Below, in pieces: positions 8,107 to 16,623 of a stretch of DNA of 53,966 bases. The DNA is from an uncultured bacterium (GTDB lineage: Bacteria; Planctomycetota; GCA-002687715). The notes below the pieces were generated by a model. That model saw only the letters and a list, made by a program, of their open reading frames with translations. It searched no databases and was not told the DNA's origin. Where the stretch lies: the NCBI GenBank assembly GCA_902826835.1, contig CADEGH010000033.1:1-53966 (forward strand). Reading direction: 5' to 3'. Numbering within the stretch: the first letter of the stretch is position 1; every line of letters starts with the position of its first letter. The translations under genes were made by a program, and so were the position numbers.

Positions 8107-8131
8107 CCCCCTGTGCCAGGGTAGTTGCAGC
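8107..8131 (+). repeat. Solo IS3-type left end
   Basis: These 25 bases, starting CCCCCTGTGCCAGGG, are identical to 8307-8331, the left end of the IS3 element, exactly 200 bases further on. Only the tip of the element remains before IS66-type sequence takes over. It therefore marks an earlier insertion of the same IS into the attC of cassette 3. Confidence 0.75.
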
Positions 8132-8306
8132 GTACACGTCCGGCCACCCCATGGAAGCGGGCAGACGGTGACCCTTCCCGGTTGATCCGGTCGATCACTT
8201 TCTGTCGGAGTTGAGCAAGCCGAGCGGGATTAGTTCGTGTTCGCGGTAGAGCGGCGTTTCGCCTGGGCCCATGCCCAGGGGGTCAGGGCCGCGAGGTCGG
8301 CGTGAG
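8132..8306 (+). repeat. IS66-end repeat, right copy
   Basis: This is the partner of 516-691 with scattered substitutions and the same orientation. Here the sequence stops at 8306, where the IS3 left end begins, so the transposase part seen in the left copy is absent. It is a fragment of a second IS66 copy trapped between two IS3 ends. Confidence 0.7.
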
Positions 8307-8332
8307 CCCCCTGTGCCAGGGTAGTTGCAGCT

Positions 8333-8448
8333 GGCTCCATGGAGCCGAAGGCTCCAGGGGGATCGCGTAGCGATCACCCTGGGGCCCGGCTCCTCGGTGA
8401 GGGAGTGAGGCCGCACCCCATGGGGTGCGGTTTCACTCCCTCACCGAG
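8333..8448. repeat. Three tandem palindromes inside IS3 left end
   Basis: Three hairpins follow each other. A 14-base palindrome GGCTCCATGGAGCC lies at 8333-8346. A 13-base stem with one mismatch and a GTA loop lies at 8354-8382 (arms CCAGGGGGATCGC and GCGATCACCCTGG). A loopless 28-base stem lies at 8393-8448 with two mismatched positions. They precede orfA and could block read-through transcription from outside or sequester its ribosome site, both known strategies of insertion sequences; the role here is inferred. Confidence 0.8.
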
Positions 8449-8486
8449 CCACACCAACCTGTCCCGGGGCGAAGGTGCTTTTCCTC

Positions 8487-9028
8487 ATGCCCAGTTACTC
8501 CGACGGCTTCAAAGGCCGCATGGTCCAGCGAATGACCGGTCCAGTCGCCATCTCCGCAAACGCCCTTTCCCAGGAAGTCGGCGTCCCCCAGGCCACGCTT
8601 TCGGCGTGGCTTCGCAACGCGCGTACTATTTCCGCCATGACCCCCTCGAAGCCCACCTCCTCCCGCGCTGGCCAGCCAACTAAGAAGTGGACTGCTGAAG
8701 AGAAGTACCGCATCGTGCTTGAGGCCGTGGGTATCCCGGACCAGGAATTGGGCGCCTTTCTGCGTCGGAATGGCCTTCACGAAGCGCAACTCACGGACTG
8801 GAAAGAGCTTGCATCTCAAGCAGCCGTGTCTGCACTCGAAGGCAATCGTCCATCGAAGAAGGCCCCCGCGGCTTCGCGAGATTCCAAGCGTCTCCGCGAC
8901 CTCGAAGTCGAGCTTCACCGTAAGGACAAAGCGCTCGCCGAGGTCACAGCGTTGCTCGCCCTCAAAAAAAAGTGGACTTGCTCTGGGGGGACGAGGCCGA
9001 GAGCACACCGCCGAGGAACGCGCGATGA
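8487..9028 (+). CDS. IS3 OrfA, helix-turn-helix transposase subunit
   Basis: The protein begins MPSYSDGFKGRMVQRMTGP and has an N-terminal helix-turn-helix (ALSQEVGVPQATLSAWLR) followed by a second HTH-like segment (WTAEEKYRIVLEA) and a coiled region (RLRDLEVELHRKDKALAEV). The reading frame reaches eight A bases at 8964-8971. A minus-one slip there gives ALKKKVDLLWGDEAESTPPR and a stop at 9026-9028, which is what relatives encode. Without the slip the frame runs to 9047 with unrelated residues. So either frameshifting on A8 is used or one A has been lost. The chosen ATG 8487 is better conserved than the GTG at 8475. Confidence 0.75.
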
Positions 9029-10041
9029 TCCTCAATGCAGTCGATGAGGCGGTGGCGGCTGGAGCTCGCCAGTCCGCAGCGTGTGACCTCTTGGAAATTG
9101 CCCCCACCACACTCCAGCGCTGGAGGTCCCAGGGAATCGGTCAGGACCAGCGCGCTGGGCCGAAGACCGCCCCCAAGAACAAGCTCTCCGAGGCAGAGCA
9201 GGCACGCATTCTTGAGGCCGCCAACCGGCCGGAATTTCGAGATCTGTCTCCCAAGGAGATCGTCGCTGCCCTGGCCAGCCGGGGTAGTTACCTCGGATCC
9301 GAACAGAGTTTCTACCGATTGCTTCGCAAGAACGACCAGCTCAATCATCGCGGCCGCGCTAAGCCACGCACCGCCAGGCGCCCAGCCCAGTACGTCGCAA
9401 CTGGTCCTTGTCAGGTCTGGAGCTGGGACATCACCTACCTCAGGGCTCCGGTTCGCGGGGTGTTTTTCTACCTCTACGTCGTCATGGACGTCTGGAGCCG
9501 GAAGATCGTCAACGCTTCCGTCGAAGAAATCGAACACGGCGAATATGCAATCGAGCTCATTCGCACTGCCGCGGATGCCGAGGGAATCCAGCCAGGCCAA
9601 CTCGTCCTCCACCAGGACAACGGCTCACCCATGAAGTACGGAAACTTCACGGCCTTCCTGCAAGGGCTCGGCGTCGCGGCCTCCTACAGCAGGCCACGCG
9701 TCAGCGACGACAACGCCTACTCCGAAGCACTCTTTCGTACTCTGAAATACCGCCCCGAGTTCCCGGATCGCCCCTTCAAGTCCATCGAAGAAGCGCGCCA
9801 ATTCGCCGCTCGCTTCGTCCACTGGTACAACGAGATCCACCTGCACAGCGGCATAAAATTTGTCACGCCCGCGCAACGCCATCGCGGTGAGGAGGCAGGG
9901 ATCCTCGCCGAACGGACCAAGGTCTACGAGCGCGCAAGGCGCCTCCATCCTGAACGATGGTCCGGAAGAATCCGAGATTGGTCACCCGTTTCCGAGGTCG
10001 TACTCAACCCCGGAAGGAAACGCAGGGAATCCGCTGCGTAA
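9025..10041 (+). CDS. IS3 OrfB, DDE transposase
   Basis: An integrase-core transposase of 338 residues from ATG 9025, overlapping the slipped end of OrfA by ATGA. The N-terminal part has HTH character (ACDLLEIAPTTLQRWRSQG). The rve catalytic core carries Asp in WSWDITYLRAPV, Asp in LVLHQDNGSPMK and Glu in SDDNAYSEALFRTLKYRPEF. The C-terminal end, RLHPERWSG to SEVVLNPGRKR, is typical of this IS3 branch. All three catalytic acids are present, so the protein looks functional if it can be translated with or after OrfA. It would cut and join the element ends during copy-out/paste-in transposition. Confidence 0.85.
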   Translation: MILNAVDEAVAAGARQSAACDLLEIAPTTLQRWRSQGIGQDQRAGPKTAPKNKLSEAEQARILEAANRPEFRDLSPKEIVAALASRGSYLGSEQSFYRLLRKNDQLNHRGRAKPRTARRPAQYVATGPCQVWSWDITYLRAPVRGVFFYLYVVMDVWSRKIVNASVEEIEHGEYAIELIRTAADAEGIQPGQLVLHQDNGSPMKYGNFTAFLQGLGVAASYSRPRVSDDNAYSEALFRTLKYRPEFPDRPFKSIEEARQFAARFVHWYNEIHLHSGIKFVTPAQRHRGEEAGILAERTKVYERARRLHPERWSGRIRDWSPVSEVVLNPGRKRRESAA

Positions 10042-10062
10042 CCCACCCGCTCAAACTCATCC

Positions 10063-10872
10063 TCAAGCTGCAACTATCTTGATACTCACCGGTGCGCCTA
10101 CCTCCTCGACGCGCCTCATTGATCGTTTCTGATCCATATATTCGAAATATTCGGTATATGGCTTGTCGCGCAACATCGTCATTAAGTATGTCGATGAAAA
10201 CCCGTCGTCAGAACGATGGCGAAGGAACAGCCGAACTCTTTCATGAAACACCCTTCCGTAGGTCCCGAATCTTGCTCTTGATTCATCAGATAGTGGTAAC
10301 ATGGGATCTATGGCATTACTGCGAAGACGTGCAAGCTCGGCATTTATTTGTCTTACTTCATAGTCAAGTGCTGCCGTGGCTTTACTAATCTTGCTTACAT
10401 AGTCTCCAGGACTCGTGTCCGCGCGACCAACTGCATCAAAGACGCGACCGAGCTGGGTCCTAACTCGCTCTTCGTCGTCTGAGAACTCTAATCGATAGCG
10501 CCACTGTACCATGAAGCGTAGGAATTCGTATTCAATTGGACGTAGACCACAAAAGTACCAGCGTGGTCTCCCGATTGTGTCAGCATAGATACCAATAAAT
10601 CGATCTGCCTTGCTTATGATATCGTCGACGCGGATTTTGAATGCACGCTCCGCCGCTTCACGATCCTCTTGGGCTTTGGTTGGGTCTATTGCGACCGTTG
10701 TTGCAACCGAATCGAGCAAGTGCGAAGCTTGCTTCATGTTGAAAGGGTCAAGCGGCATGGTTTCGCTGGCAAGTGGAATGTAGCCAGCGGCAATAATGGC
10801 GTCGAAAACAACACGGCGGTGAAGAGTGGTCTCTTCGTGCCGGGAGCTGAGGAATACGGTCTCTACCTTCAT
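10063..10872 (-). CDS. DUF4062 protein, 3' end cut by IS3
   Basis: 269 residues beginning MKVETVFLSSRHEETTLHRR, which matches the start of DUF4062 (a VFxSSxxxDLxxER-like opening, then IIAAGYIPLASETM). That domain is usually the N-terminal sensor-like part of larger STAND/NACHT or TIR-type proteins, several of them in anti-phage defence. The rest (residues 110-255) is helical and unrecognised. The last codons (VSIKIVAA) and the TGA stop lie in the right end of the IS3 element, so the original C-terminus is lost. The ATG at 10872 has GGAG about ten bases upstream. Its lower GC than the chromosome suggests transfer. A truncated defence gene is the likeliest reading. Confidence 0.65.
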   Translation of the reverse strand: MKVETVFLSSRHEETTLHRRVVFDAIIAAGYIPLASETMPLDPFNMKQASHLLDSVATTVAIDPTKAQEDREAAERAFKIRVDDIISKADRFIGIYADTIGRPRWYFCGLRPIEYEFLRFMVQWRYRLEFSDDEERVRTQLGRVFDAVGRADTSPGDYVSKISKATAALDYEVRQINAELARLRSNAIDPMLPLSDESRARFGTYGRVFHERVRLFLRHRSDDGFSSTYLMTMLRDKPYTEYFEYMDQKRSMRRVEEVGAPVSIKIVAA

Positions 10873-11966
10873 CTATCATCGCTCCGTAGACACTGACTTG
10901 AAAGATATGGCAACCATGCGTTGACAGCGAGAGCTACTTGAAATAGACTAGCGGCCAAGGTTTACTGACCCTTGGATAGAGTCAGATGACGGAGGCTTCC
11001 AGAAGTGGTGGCAATTCCACGTGAATACGACACCGTCGATTAGCCCTCTCAACGCAAGGGGCACTTGGCAATTGGATAGGTACATGTGTCATGTCTGCGA
11101 AGTTCCTTCGCATCTGGGGATGGGGTTTCGGGCACGGCCTCGGGTGCGGCGGAGGAAGTCGAAAGCCTCCATCGCGTCAGGAGTCGCGCCACTCACGAAC
11201 CGTGGCAGCGAAGGCGACCGAAGTTTCCGAGACAGGCTTCCCTTCATGCGCCGGATCCTACAGGACTTTGCAGGTTCCTTGTCAAGGGGCGTGCCGCCAC
11301 CGCGCGCGACCGAAAAGTCACGCATCAACGGGCTTGGATGAACTCTTTTCATCACCCAACAAGACGCTGCCTTGACCGGTTTGGACCAGAATTTAGGAGA
11401 ATTTTTTCCTGGCCGGGTTCCCACCGAGAGCTACCGGGCCGAGCGATTGCGGCGTTGAGTTTGATTCTTGGACGAAGCGATCCGCATCGTGCTTGGGGTT
11501 CGAGCGTCACCGACCCGACTGAAAAGTCACGCTCCGGCAGCCGAAGTACTCTGCCATGTCCGGCACTGGTCCCGGTGCCCGCTGTCCGCACCCAGGTGGT
11601 GGGTCCGTCCGACCGCCGCCAGGGGCGCCCAGGTTTCGCCGTCTCCCCCGCCTTGGCCAGTTCTTGGACGACCGCGCAAGGGGGGCCAATGTTCGATCGT
11701 GGGCCGGGGTTTGGGCCCGGGGCGCCGAGGTCCGATTATCCCCGGAATGGGGTACACGCGCGGAATCTCTACTGTTGATCGCTCATCGGCTCCTCCTTAG
11801 TGCGCCACCCTCGTCCCTGCTCTACCCCCACGAATGCGAAATCACTTCGTTACACACGACAGAAGCCTACTTCGGGGGCGACGCAAGTGCTGGCGGGATG
11901 CGGCGTTCGAGCGTTTGCACCACACGGGGGGCGGAGATGAGGGGCGGGGCGCGGGAGGGAAGGGGG
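10873..11966. other. 1.1-kb stretch without a convincing gene
   Basis: No frame gives a recognisable protein. The left 150 bases are A/T-richer and include the upstream region of the DUF4062 gene. A copy of the direct repeat lies at 11089-11150. The motif GACYGAAAAGTCACGC occurs at 11308-11323 and again at 11517-11532. On the minus strand near 11770-11800 there is GGAGGAGCCGATG followed by a stop five codons on, which looks like the start of a dead gene, perhaps from a lost IS. The stretch is the worn border between the mobile island and the VWA operon. Confidence 0.4.
11089..11150 (+). repeat. Direct repeat B (partner at 450-509)
   Basis: It shares the core ATCTGGGGATGGGG, then TCGGGCACG and CGGGTGC, with 450-509 in the same orientation. 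It lies near the right edge of the accessory island. Confidence 0.5.
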
Positions 11967-14363
11967 TCAGAGGAGGCGGGAGCGTTTGCGGAGGAGCCAT
12001 TCGAGGCCGAGGAGGCCGAGGAAGAGGGCGGGGAGGTAGCGGAGCCAGGGGTGTTCGGCGTCGCGGAGGTGGAGGAAGCGGCGCTGGCGGGGGATTTCGA
12101 CGCTGCCTTGGCCGAGTTCGGAAAGCAGGGAGCGAGCGTCGGGGAGAGTGACGGAACGGCCCTTGGTCTTCGCGGCGATGGCCTTGAGGGTGGCTTCGTC
12201 GACGACCGGCTCTTTGCGCTCGAGGTCGGAGACGGTGGCGCGGAAGGAGACGGGGGAGAGTTTTTCGTCGGACACGCTGTCTTCGGGCGGAATCCAAGCG
12301 CGGTAGTCCCCCGGCTCGGTGACGACGATCGTCTTTTCGAACTTGCCGGGCTCGACCTTCTTCAAGAGCTCGCGGCGCTCGGGACGGCCCGGGGTGACGA
12401 TTTCGATCGCTTGTTCGTCCGCTTCGGAGGGGCGCAGGGATCGATCCTTGACGTAGGCAGTCAATCGCACCTGATCGCCGACTTGGAGCTCGGAGCGATT
12501 GGCGATCAGGCGAAAGCGCTTGTTGCCGGTCAACAATTTTACGCGGGCGAGATACCGGACGACGTTGCCCCAGAAGCGGTGATGGCTGTAGGGCCCCTGG
12601 CCCCAGTACCACCGCCACGTTTCGTCGAACGCGAAGAAGAGCACCGGACCGTCTTCGAAGTAGCCCGAGACGACGAGGGGATAGAGGCCGATGCTGTTGC
12701 GGGCCGACTCGTGAGTCGCGAGCACGAGCGCGCCCGGAGTGGCCTTCTTGACTCGCGCGAACCAATACATGTCCTTCAGCGCCAGGGGGTCGCTACGACC
12801 CTCGATGATCGGAGTGTTGCGCTCGGGATCGTCGGCGATTTGCATGATCGGGTGGGTCTTTCCGACCTCCGTCAAGCGCATCTTGTAGCCACGATCGGTG
12901 GGGTCACCGTCCGCGGAACCCTCGGTCGGGTCGATGACGATGGGGAGGATATCCCCGATGGCGCTGTCTTTGTACGCGCGCGGCGCGAACCGGTCGCCCG
13001 CGATCATCGCGAAGCCACCGCCGCTCTTCACGAAGACCTTCACGAGCTGCATGAACGCGCGGGCGCGATCGAGGTCACCCTCGGCGAGTTGGTCGGGGTC
13101 GACGTCGCCGAAGATGATCACGTCGTACGCTTCGATCTCTTCCGCGGTCTGCGGCAGGCGGAGGAGCGGCTCCAGGCCATCCGTGCGCTCCTGCGCGAAT
13201 CCCCGATCGGCTTCGAGCAGATAACACTGGGCCAAGAACGCTTCCTCGCCGCGCACGAGGAAGTTCTTCAGATTGCGGTATTCCCACCGCGGATAGGTCT
13301 CGACGTAGAGGACGCGGATGCGTTCGTTCTTGACGTTGATGTCGATGATCTTGCGGTTGTTGTCGGTCGAGTGTTCACCCGCGAGGGGCCGCACTTCGGC
13401 GATCCACTGCTGCTGACCCGCCCGGACCGGGGCGTAGAAGATGCGGAATTCCTGCTCATCCGAGGTGGGCAGGAGGGTCTCCTGCTGGCGCACCAACGGA
13501 TTTTGGCCGTCGAGCAGGCGGATCTCGATGCGCTGACCGGGATAGCCGCGGTGGCGCACCTTGAGCTCGATCGCCACTTTGTCTTCGACGAGCGCGACTT
13601 CCGGCGCGACCGCCGCCACCAGTTCGACATCCTTCAGAGCGTCCGGATCGCCCACGGTGATGGTGTGCACCGGAATCTTGCGGCGAGCCGCGATGTCCGC
13701 GATTTCGAGGGGCGAGACGCCAGCGGTGTTGCGGCCGTCGGAAGCGATGACGATTCCGCCCAAGGTCGTGCCCTTGACCTCCGGTTCGTCGAGGATGCGC
13801 TCGAGGGCGCGCCCGATTCCGGTCTCCCGATCCTTCGCTTCGAGCGACTTGAGCTCCGCGACCGGCTCGACCCGTTCCCCGAAGGAGAACATGCGCAGGC
13901 GCTTCTCCTTCAGGAGGGGTTCCAAGACGGAGCCGGTCGCGGGCTCGAGCGTCTTTGCGAGCAATTCCAATCGAGGCACCGCGTCGAGCGGCGTTTCGGC
14001 GGGGATTCCCGCGGCGGCGCGCACCGCGTCACCCAAAGAGGGGTTCGAGGAGTAATTGTCGGCGTGCGCCATGGAAGCGCTGACGTCGGTCAAGAGCACG
14101 GTGATGGTGGGCTTGCGCTCGACCACGAGGGTCTCGAACGCCGGATCCATCAGCAGGAACGCGACCAGGAGGAGAACGATGGTTCGCAGCGCTGCCAGGC
14201 CGAAGCGCATGGCCGGTCGTACGTCGCGAGACATGCGATAGAAAAGGAACGCAAATCCCACGAGTCCGGGCACGATCACGAGCCAAATGACCCAGGGCGG
14301 GGGAGCCCCGCGCAGGACGAGCCCCTGCGAGACCACGTCGGCTTCGAGCAACCACGGGCTCAT
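11967..14363 (-). CDS. Membrane protein, VWA and GATase1-like domains
   Basis: A 798-residue inner-membrane protein, the last gene of the moxR operon. Hydrophobic segments near residues 23-41 and 57-73 precede a periplasm-facing region with a VWA-like fold (VLLTDVSASMAHADNY, close to the DxSxS metal site, then GGIVIASDGRNTAG). A Rossmann/GATase1-like part (VLYVETYPRWEYRNLKNF, YDVIIFGDVDPDQL, KSGGGFAMIAGDRFAPRAY) follows, then a beta-rich stretch and a last membrane helix near 775-790. Its ATG overlaps the stop of the upstream VWA gene (ATGA), implying coupled translation. Similar two-gene VWA sets follow MoxR and DUF58 genes in planctomycetes and are thought to help assemble or chaperone envelope complexes; the specific client is unknown. 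Confidence 0.8.
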   Translation of the reverse strand: MSPWLLEADVVSQGLVLRGAPPPWVIWLVIVPGLVGFAFLFYRMSRDVRPAMRFGLAALRTIVLLLVAFLLMDPAFETLVVERKPTITVLLTDVSASMAHADNYSSNPSLGDAVRAAAGIPAETPLDAVPRLELLAKTLEPATGSVLEPLLKEKRLRMFSFGERVEPVAELKSLEAKDRETGIGRALERILDEPEVKGTTLGGIVIASDGRNTAGVSPLEIADIAARRKIPVHTITVGDPDALKDVELVAAVAPEVALVEDKVAIELKVRHRGYPGQRIEIRLLDGQNPLVRQQETLLPTSDEQEFRIFYAPVRAGQQQWIAEVRPLAGEHSTDNNRKIIDINVKNERIRVLYVETYPRWEYRNLKNFLVRGEEAFLAQCYLLEADRGFAQERTDGLEPLLRLPQTAEEIEAYDVIIFGDVDPDQLAEGDLDRARAFMQLVKVFVKSGGGFAMIAGDRFAPRAYKDSAIGDILPIVIDPTEGSADGDPTDRGYKMRLTEVGKTHPIMQIADDPERNTPIIEGRSDPLALKDMYWFARVKKATPGALVLATHESARNSIGLYPLVVSGYFEDGPVLFFAFDETWRWYWGQGPYSHHRFWGNVVRYLARVKLLTGNKRFRLIANRSELQVGDQVRLTAYVKDRSLRPSEADEQAIEIVTPGRPERRELLKKVEPGKFEKTIVVTEPGDYRAWIPPEDSVSDEKLSPVSFRATVSDLERKEPVVDEATLKAIAAKTKGRSVTLPDARSLLSELGQGSVEIPRQRRFLHLRDAEHPWLRYLPALFLGLLGLEWLLRKRSRLL

Positions 14364-16621
14364 GCGGACTCACCTTTCGTGCGCAGCCCGAAGAGCTGCG
14401 AGAGCGCGGTCTCGAGGAGGAGCAGCCCCATCGCCAGGGCCAAGAGCCACCACCAACTGCGGCCTTCGCGGCCGAGCGCGGTGCTGGTCGCGGTTTCTTC
14501 GAGGTTGGTCAGGATCTTGATGTGGTCGCCCACAAACAGCGCCGCCACCTCGGCCGGCGACAAGCGGGCGAGGTCGGATTCGCTGGTGTCGACATTGACC
14601 GCGACGTGGATCGGGGTGAGCTCGCGGCGGCCCGAGGCTTCGACGCCGCTGAGATCGAGGCGATACACGCCGGAGCGCTCGAGCAACTGGGTGCGGACTT
14701 CGTACTGGCTCGTGCCCTCGATCGCGAGGGGCGTGAGCACTTGGATCTGCTCGCCGTCCCGGGACAGCGCGACTTCTTTGGCGAACGACCGGAGGCGGCG
14801 CTGGTAGCTCTGACCCACTTCGAGGTTTTCGAAGCGGTTTTCGCGGCGTGTCAGGTAGTGCGCGAGTTCGCGGGTGAGGAGCACGTAGGTGGGGAAGGCC
14901 ACGAGGTCGCCCCACTCTTGATCGCCACCGCTGGTGAACAGGATCGTTCGGCCGCGGCCCAGCGTCTTTTCGAGCAAAGCCGGCAGCGGCGCGGGCACGG
15001 TGGCCGACCGCCGATCGAAGGTCGCGAGGACCTGCGTCGAGGTGTCGCCGGGAGCGACCCGCGTGCGCCAAAACTTGTAGATGGGCGGCAGGCCGAGCCA
15101 GTTGCGGATGGCCGGGTCCGCGAAATAGCGGAGCGCGGGGTGCTCGACGACGGGGCTCTCGATGGCAAATCCGAGGCCTTGGTCGCGGTTTTCACCCACC
15201 GGCTCGAGGATCTCGGCGGGGAGACAGCCGGCCCCGTTTTGCCAGAGGAGGGAATTCAGGGTCGCGGGCTGGACTTTGTCGCCGAGGAAGACGAGCAGGC
15301 CGCCACCGTCGGCCACGAACTCCCGCAGATCCTGCGCCCGTTGGCGCGAGACCAGGCCGAGGTTCATGAGCACGACCAGATCTTTGGTGCGCAGGTCCGC
15401 GAGGTCGAACCGGGTCTCTTCGACGGTTTCGACTTCGAACACCGAACGAGAGCTTTCGCCGCCCGGATCCAGGGCGGAGGCCAGGAAGAAGGACTCGGAC
15501 TCGCCGGGATCCGGTTTGGGGTCGCCGTCGACGATGAGCACTCGTAGCCGTTGGACGATCTCGAGGGCGAGGCCGCGACGATTGTCGGCCTCCAGGCTGT
15601 CGCTTTCGACGCGTGCCTCGAAGGTGTGCGAACCGGGCGTGGTGAACGGGTGACGGAAGTCGGCCACGCCACTCTGCCCGGGGGCGATCGGTTCGAGTTC
15701 TTCCTGACCGACGGCGGTGGTGCTGCCGTCGGCGAAGAGGCGCACCCGACCGCGGAGCGCGTTGCGGCCGAAGTTCTTGACCGTCACCTGCACCGAAGTC
15801 GGCGATCCCATCACGAGCGCACGATCCTTGGGCTCGATGGCGACGATCGCCAGATTGTCTTGGTCGGCGACCTCGCCCGGAAGCAGGATGTTGATGGTGG
15901 CCTTCTTCGCCCGCAGGCCCTCGAGCACGCTCGAAAGCAGGGCCTCGGGTTTGGCGAGCGGGTCTTGGGCTGACGCAGGTGTGGCCGGCGCCGGGCGGAG
16001 AAGGCCGGTACGCTGGAGATCCGAGAGGAGAAACACCTCGGCCCCCTCGGGCAAATCCTGGGCGAGTGCGTAGGCGGTTTGGAGGCCACCCATCAAATCG
16101 GTGGCGCTGTCGGAGAGCTCGAGTTGGTCGAGCTCGGCGCGGGCGCGATTCAGGTCGTCGCTAGCGCTGAGCAGGGTGCGCGGCGGGCGGCCGGTGGTGA
16201 TCAACGTGACGGTGTCGCCGCGATCCGAGCGTAGGTTCTTGAGGATGCTGACCGCGGCCTCGCGAGCCCGCAGAAACGGCGTCGAGCCGTCCGCGGCTTT
16301 GAGTCCCATGCTGAAGGAGTTGTCGACGAGGAGGACCACCTCGCGGCGGGCATCGTTGCCGCCGAGCAGTCCGGTCGAATTCAGGAGGGGGCGCGCCAGG
16401 GCGAGCACGAAGGCCAGGATGGCGAGAATGCGCAGGGCGAGCAGCAGCAACTGCTCGAGGCGGATGCGGCGGCGCAACTTCTTGAACGCGCGCAGCAGGA
16501 AATCCATGGCCGCCCAGGGCACGCGCTGATAGCGCTGGCGGGCGAAGAGATGGATCAGGATCGGGACCGAGATCCCGATCCCCCACCACAGCATGCCGGG
16601 AATGCCAAACAGGCTCCCCAT
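14360..16621 (-). CDS. BatA-like membrane VWA protein
   Basis: About 753 residues. The N-terminus has two membrane segments typical of the BatA N-terminal region (GMLWWGIGISVPILIHLFAR, then LLLLALRILAILAFVLALAR), followed by a VWA domain with an intact DxSxS site (VVLLVDNSFSMGLK). A beta-rich middle and a GATase1-like section (VADGGGLLVFLGDKV) follow, with a C-terminal membrane helix (WWWLLALAMGLLLLETAL). I took ATG 16621 as start; a GTG at 16627 overlaps the DUF58 stop (GTGA) and is equally possible. The end overlaps the next gene by four bases. It is presumed to work with MoxR and the DUF58 protein as a membrane-anchored metal-binding adaptor. Confidence 0.85.
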   Translation of the reverse strand: MGSLFGIPGMLWWGIGISVPILIHLFARQRYQRVPWAAMDFLLRAFKKLRRRIRLEQLLLLALRILAILAFVLALARPLLNSTGLLGGNDARREVVLLVDNSFSMGLKAADGSTPFLRAREAAVSILKNLRSDRGDTVTLITTGRPPRTLLSASDDLNRARAELDQLELSDSATDLMGGLQTAYALAQDLPEGAEVFLLSDLQRTGLLRPAPATPASAQDPLAKPEALLSSVLEGLRAKKATINILLPGEVADQDNLAIVAIEPKDRALVMGSPTSVQVTVKNFGRNALRGRVRLFADGSTTAVGQEELEPIAPGQSGVADFRHPFTTPGSHTFEARVESDSLEADNRRGLALEIVQRLRVLIVDGDPKPDPGESESFFLASALDPGGESSRSVFEVETVEETRFDLADLRTKDLVVLMNLGLVSRQRAQDLREFVADGGGLLVFLGDKVQPATLNSLLWQNGAGCLPAEILEPVGENRDQGLGFAIESPVVEHPALRYFADPAIRNWLGLPPIYKFWRTRVAPGDTSTQVLATFDRRSATVPAPLPALLEKTLGRGRTILFTSGGDQEWGDLVAFPTYVLLTRELAHYLTRRENRFENLEVGQSYQRRLRSFAKEVALSRDGEQIQVLTPLAIEGTSQYEVRTQLLERSGVYRLDLSGVEASGRRELTPIHVAVNVDTSESDLARLSPAEVAALFVGDHIKILTNLEETATSTALGREGRSWWWLLALAMGLLLLETALSQLFGLRTKGESA

Positions 16622-16623
16622 GG

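Larger units (their letters stand above)
8307..10082 (+). mobile_element. IS3-family insertion sequence
   Basis: An element of about 1.78 kb with orfA and orfB on the plus strand. The left end around 8316-8332 (CAGGGTAGTTGCAGCT) pairs with the right end 10066-10082 (AGCTGCAACTATCTTGA) as imperfect terminal inverted repeats. The target on the right is the 3' part of a DUF4062 gene, whose stop codon is now supplied by the IS. The left flank is the IS66 fragment, so no target-site duplication can be read. The transposase keeps its DDE residues, but orfA and orfB lie in different frames; see those entries. Confidence 0.85.

Noticed and set aside
8133..8306. attC-like or CRISPR-like repeat at 8107-8331 because of the regular 200-base spacing
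   Set aside because: Only two copies exist, and the repeated 25 bases match the IS3 terminal inverted repeat, which also has its partner at 10066-10082.
10100..10400. Plus-strand frames opposite the DUF4062 gene
   Set aside because: They lack domains, while the minus strand gives the DUF4062 opening with a good ribosome site.
11556..14807. Very long plus-strand frame of 1083 codons
   Set aside because: It lies antisense to the VWA genes, has Asp/Arg/Glu-rich composition typical of a GC-rich shadow frame, and contains no domain.
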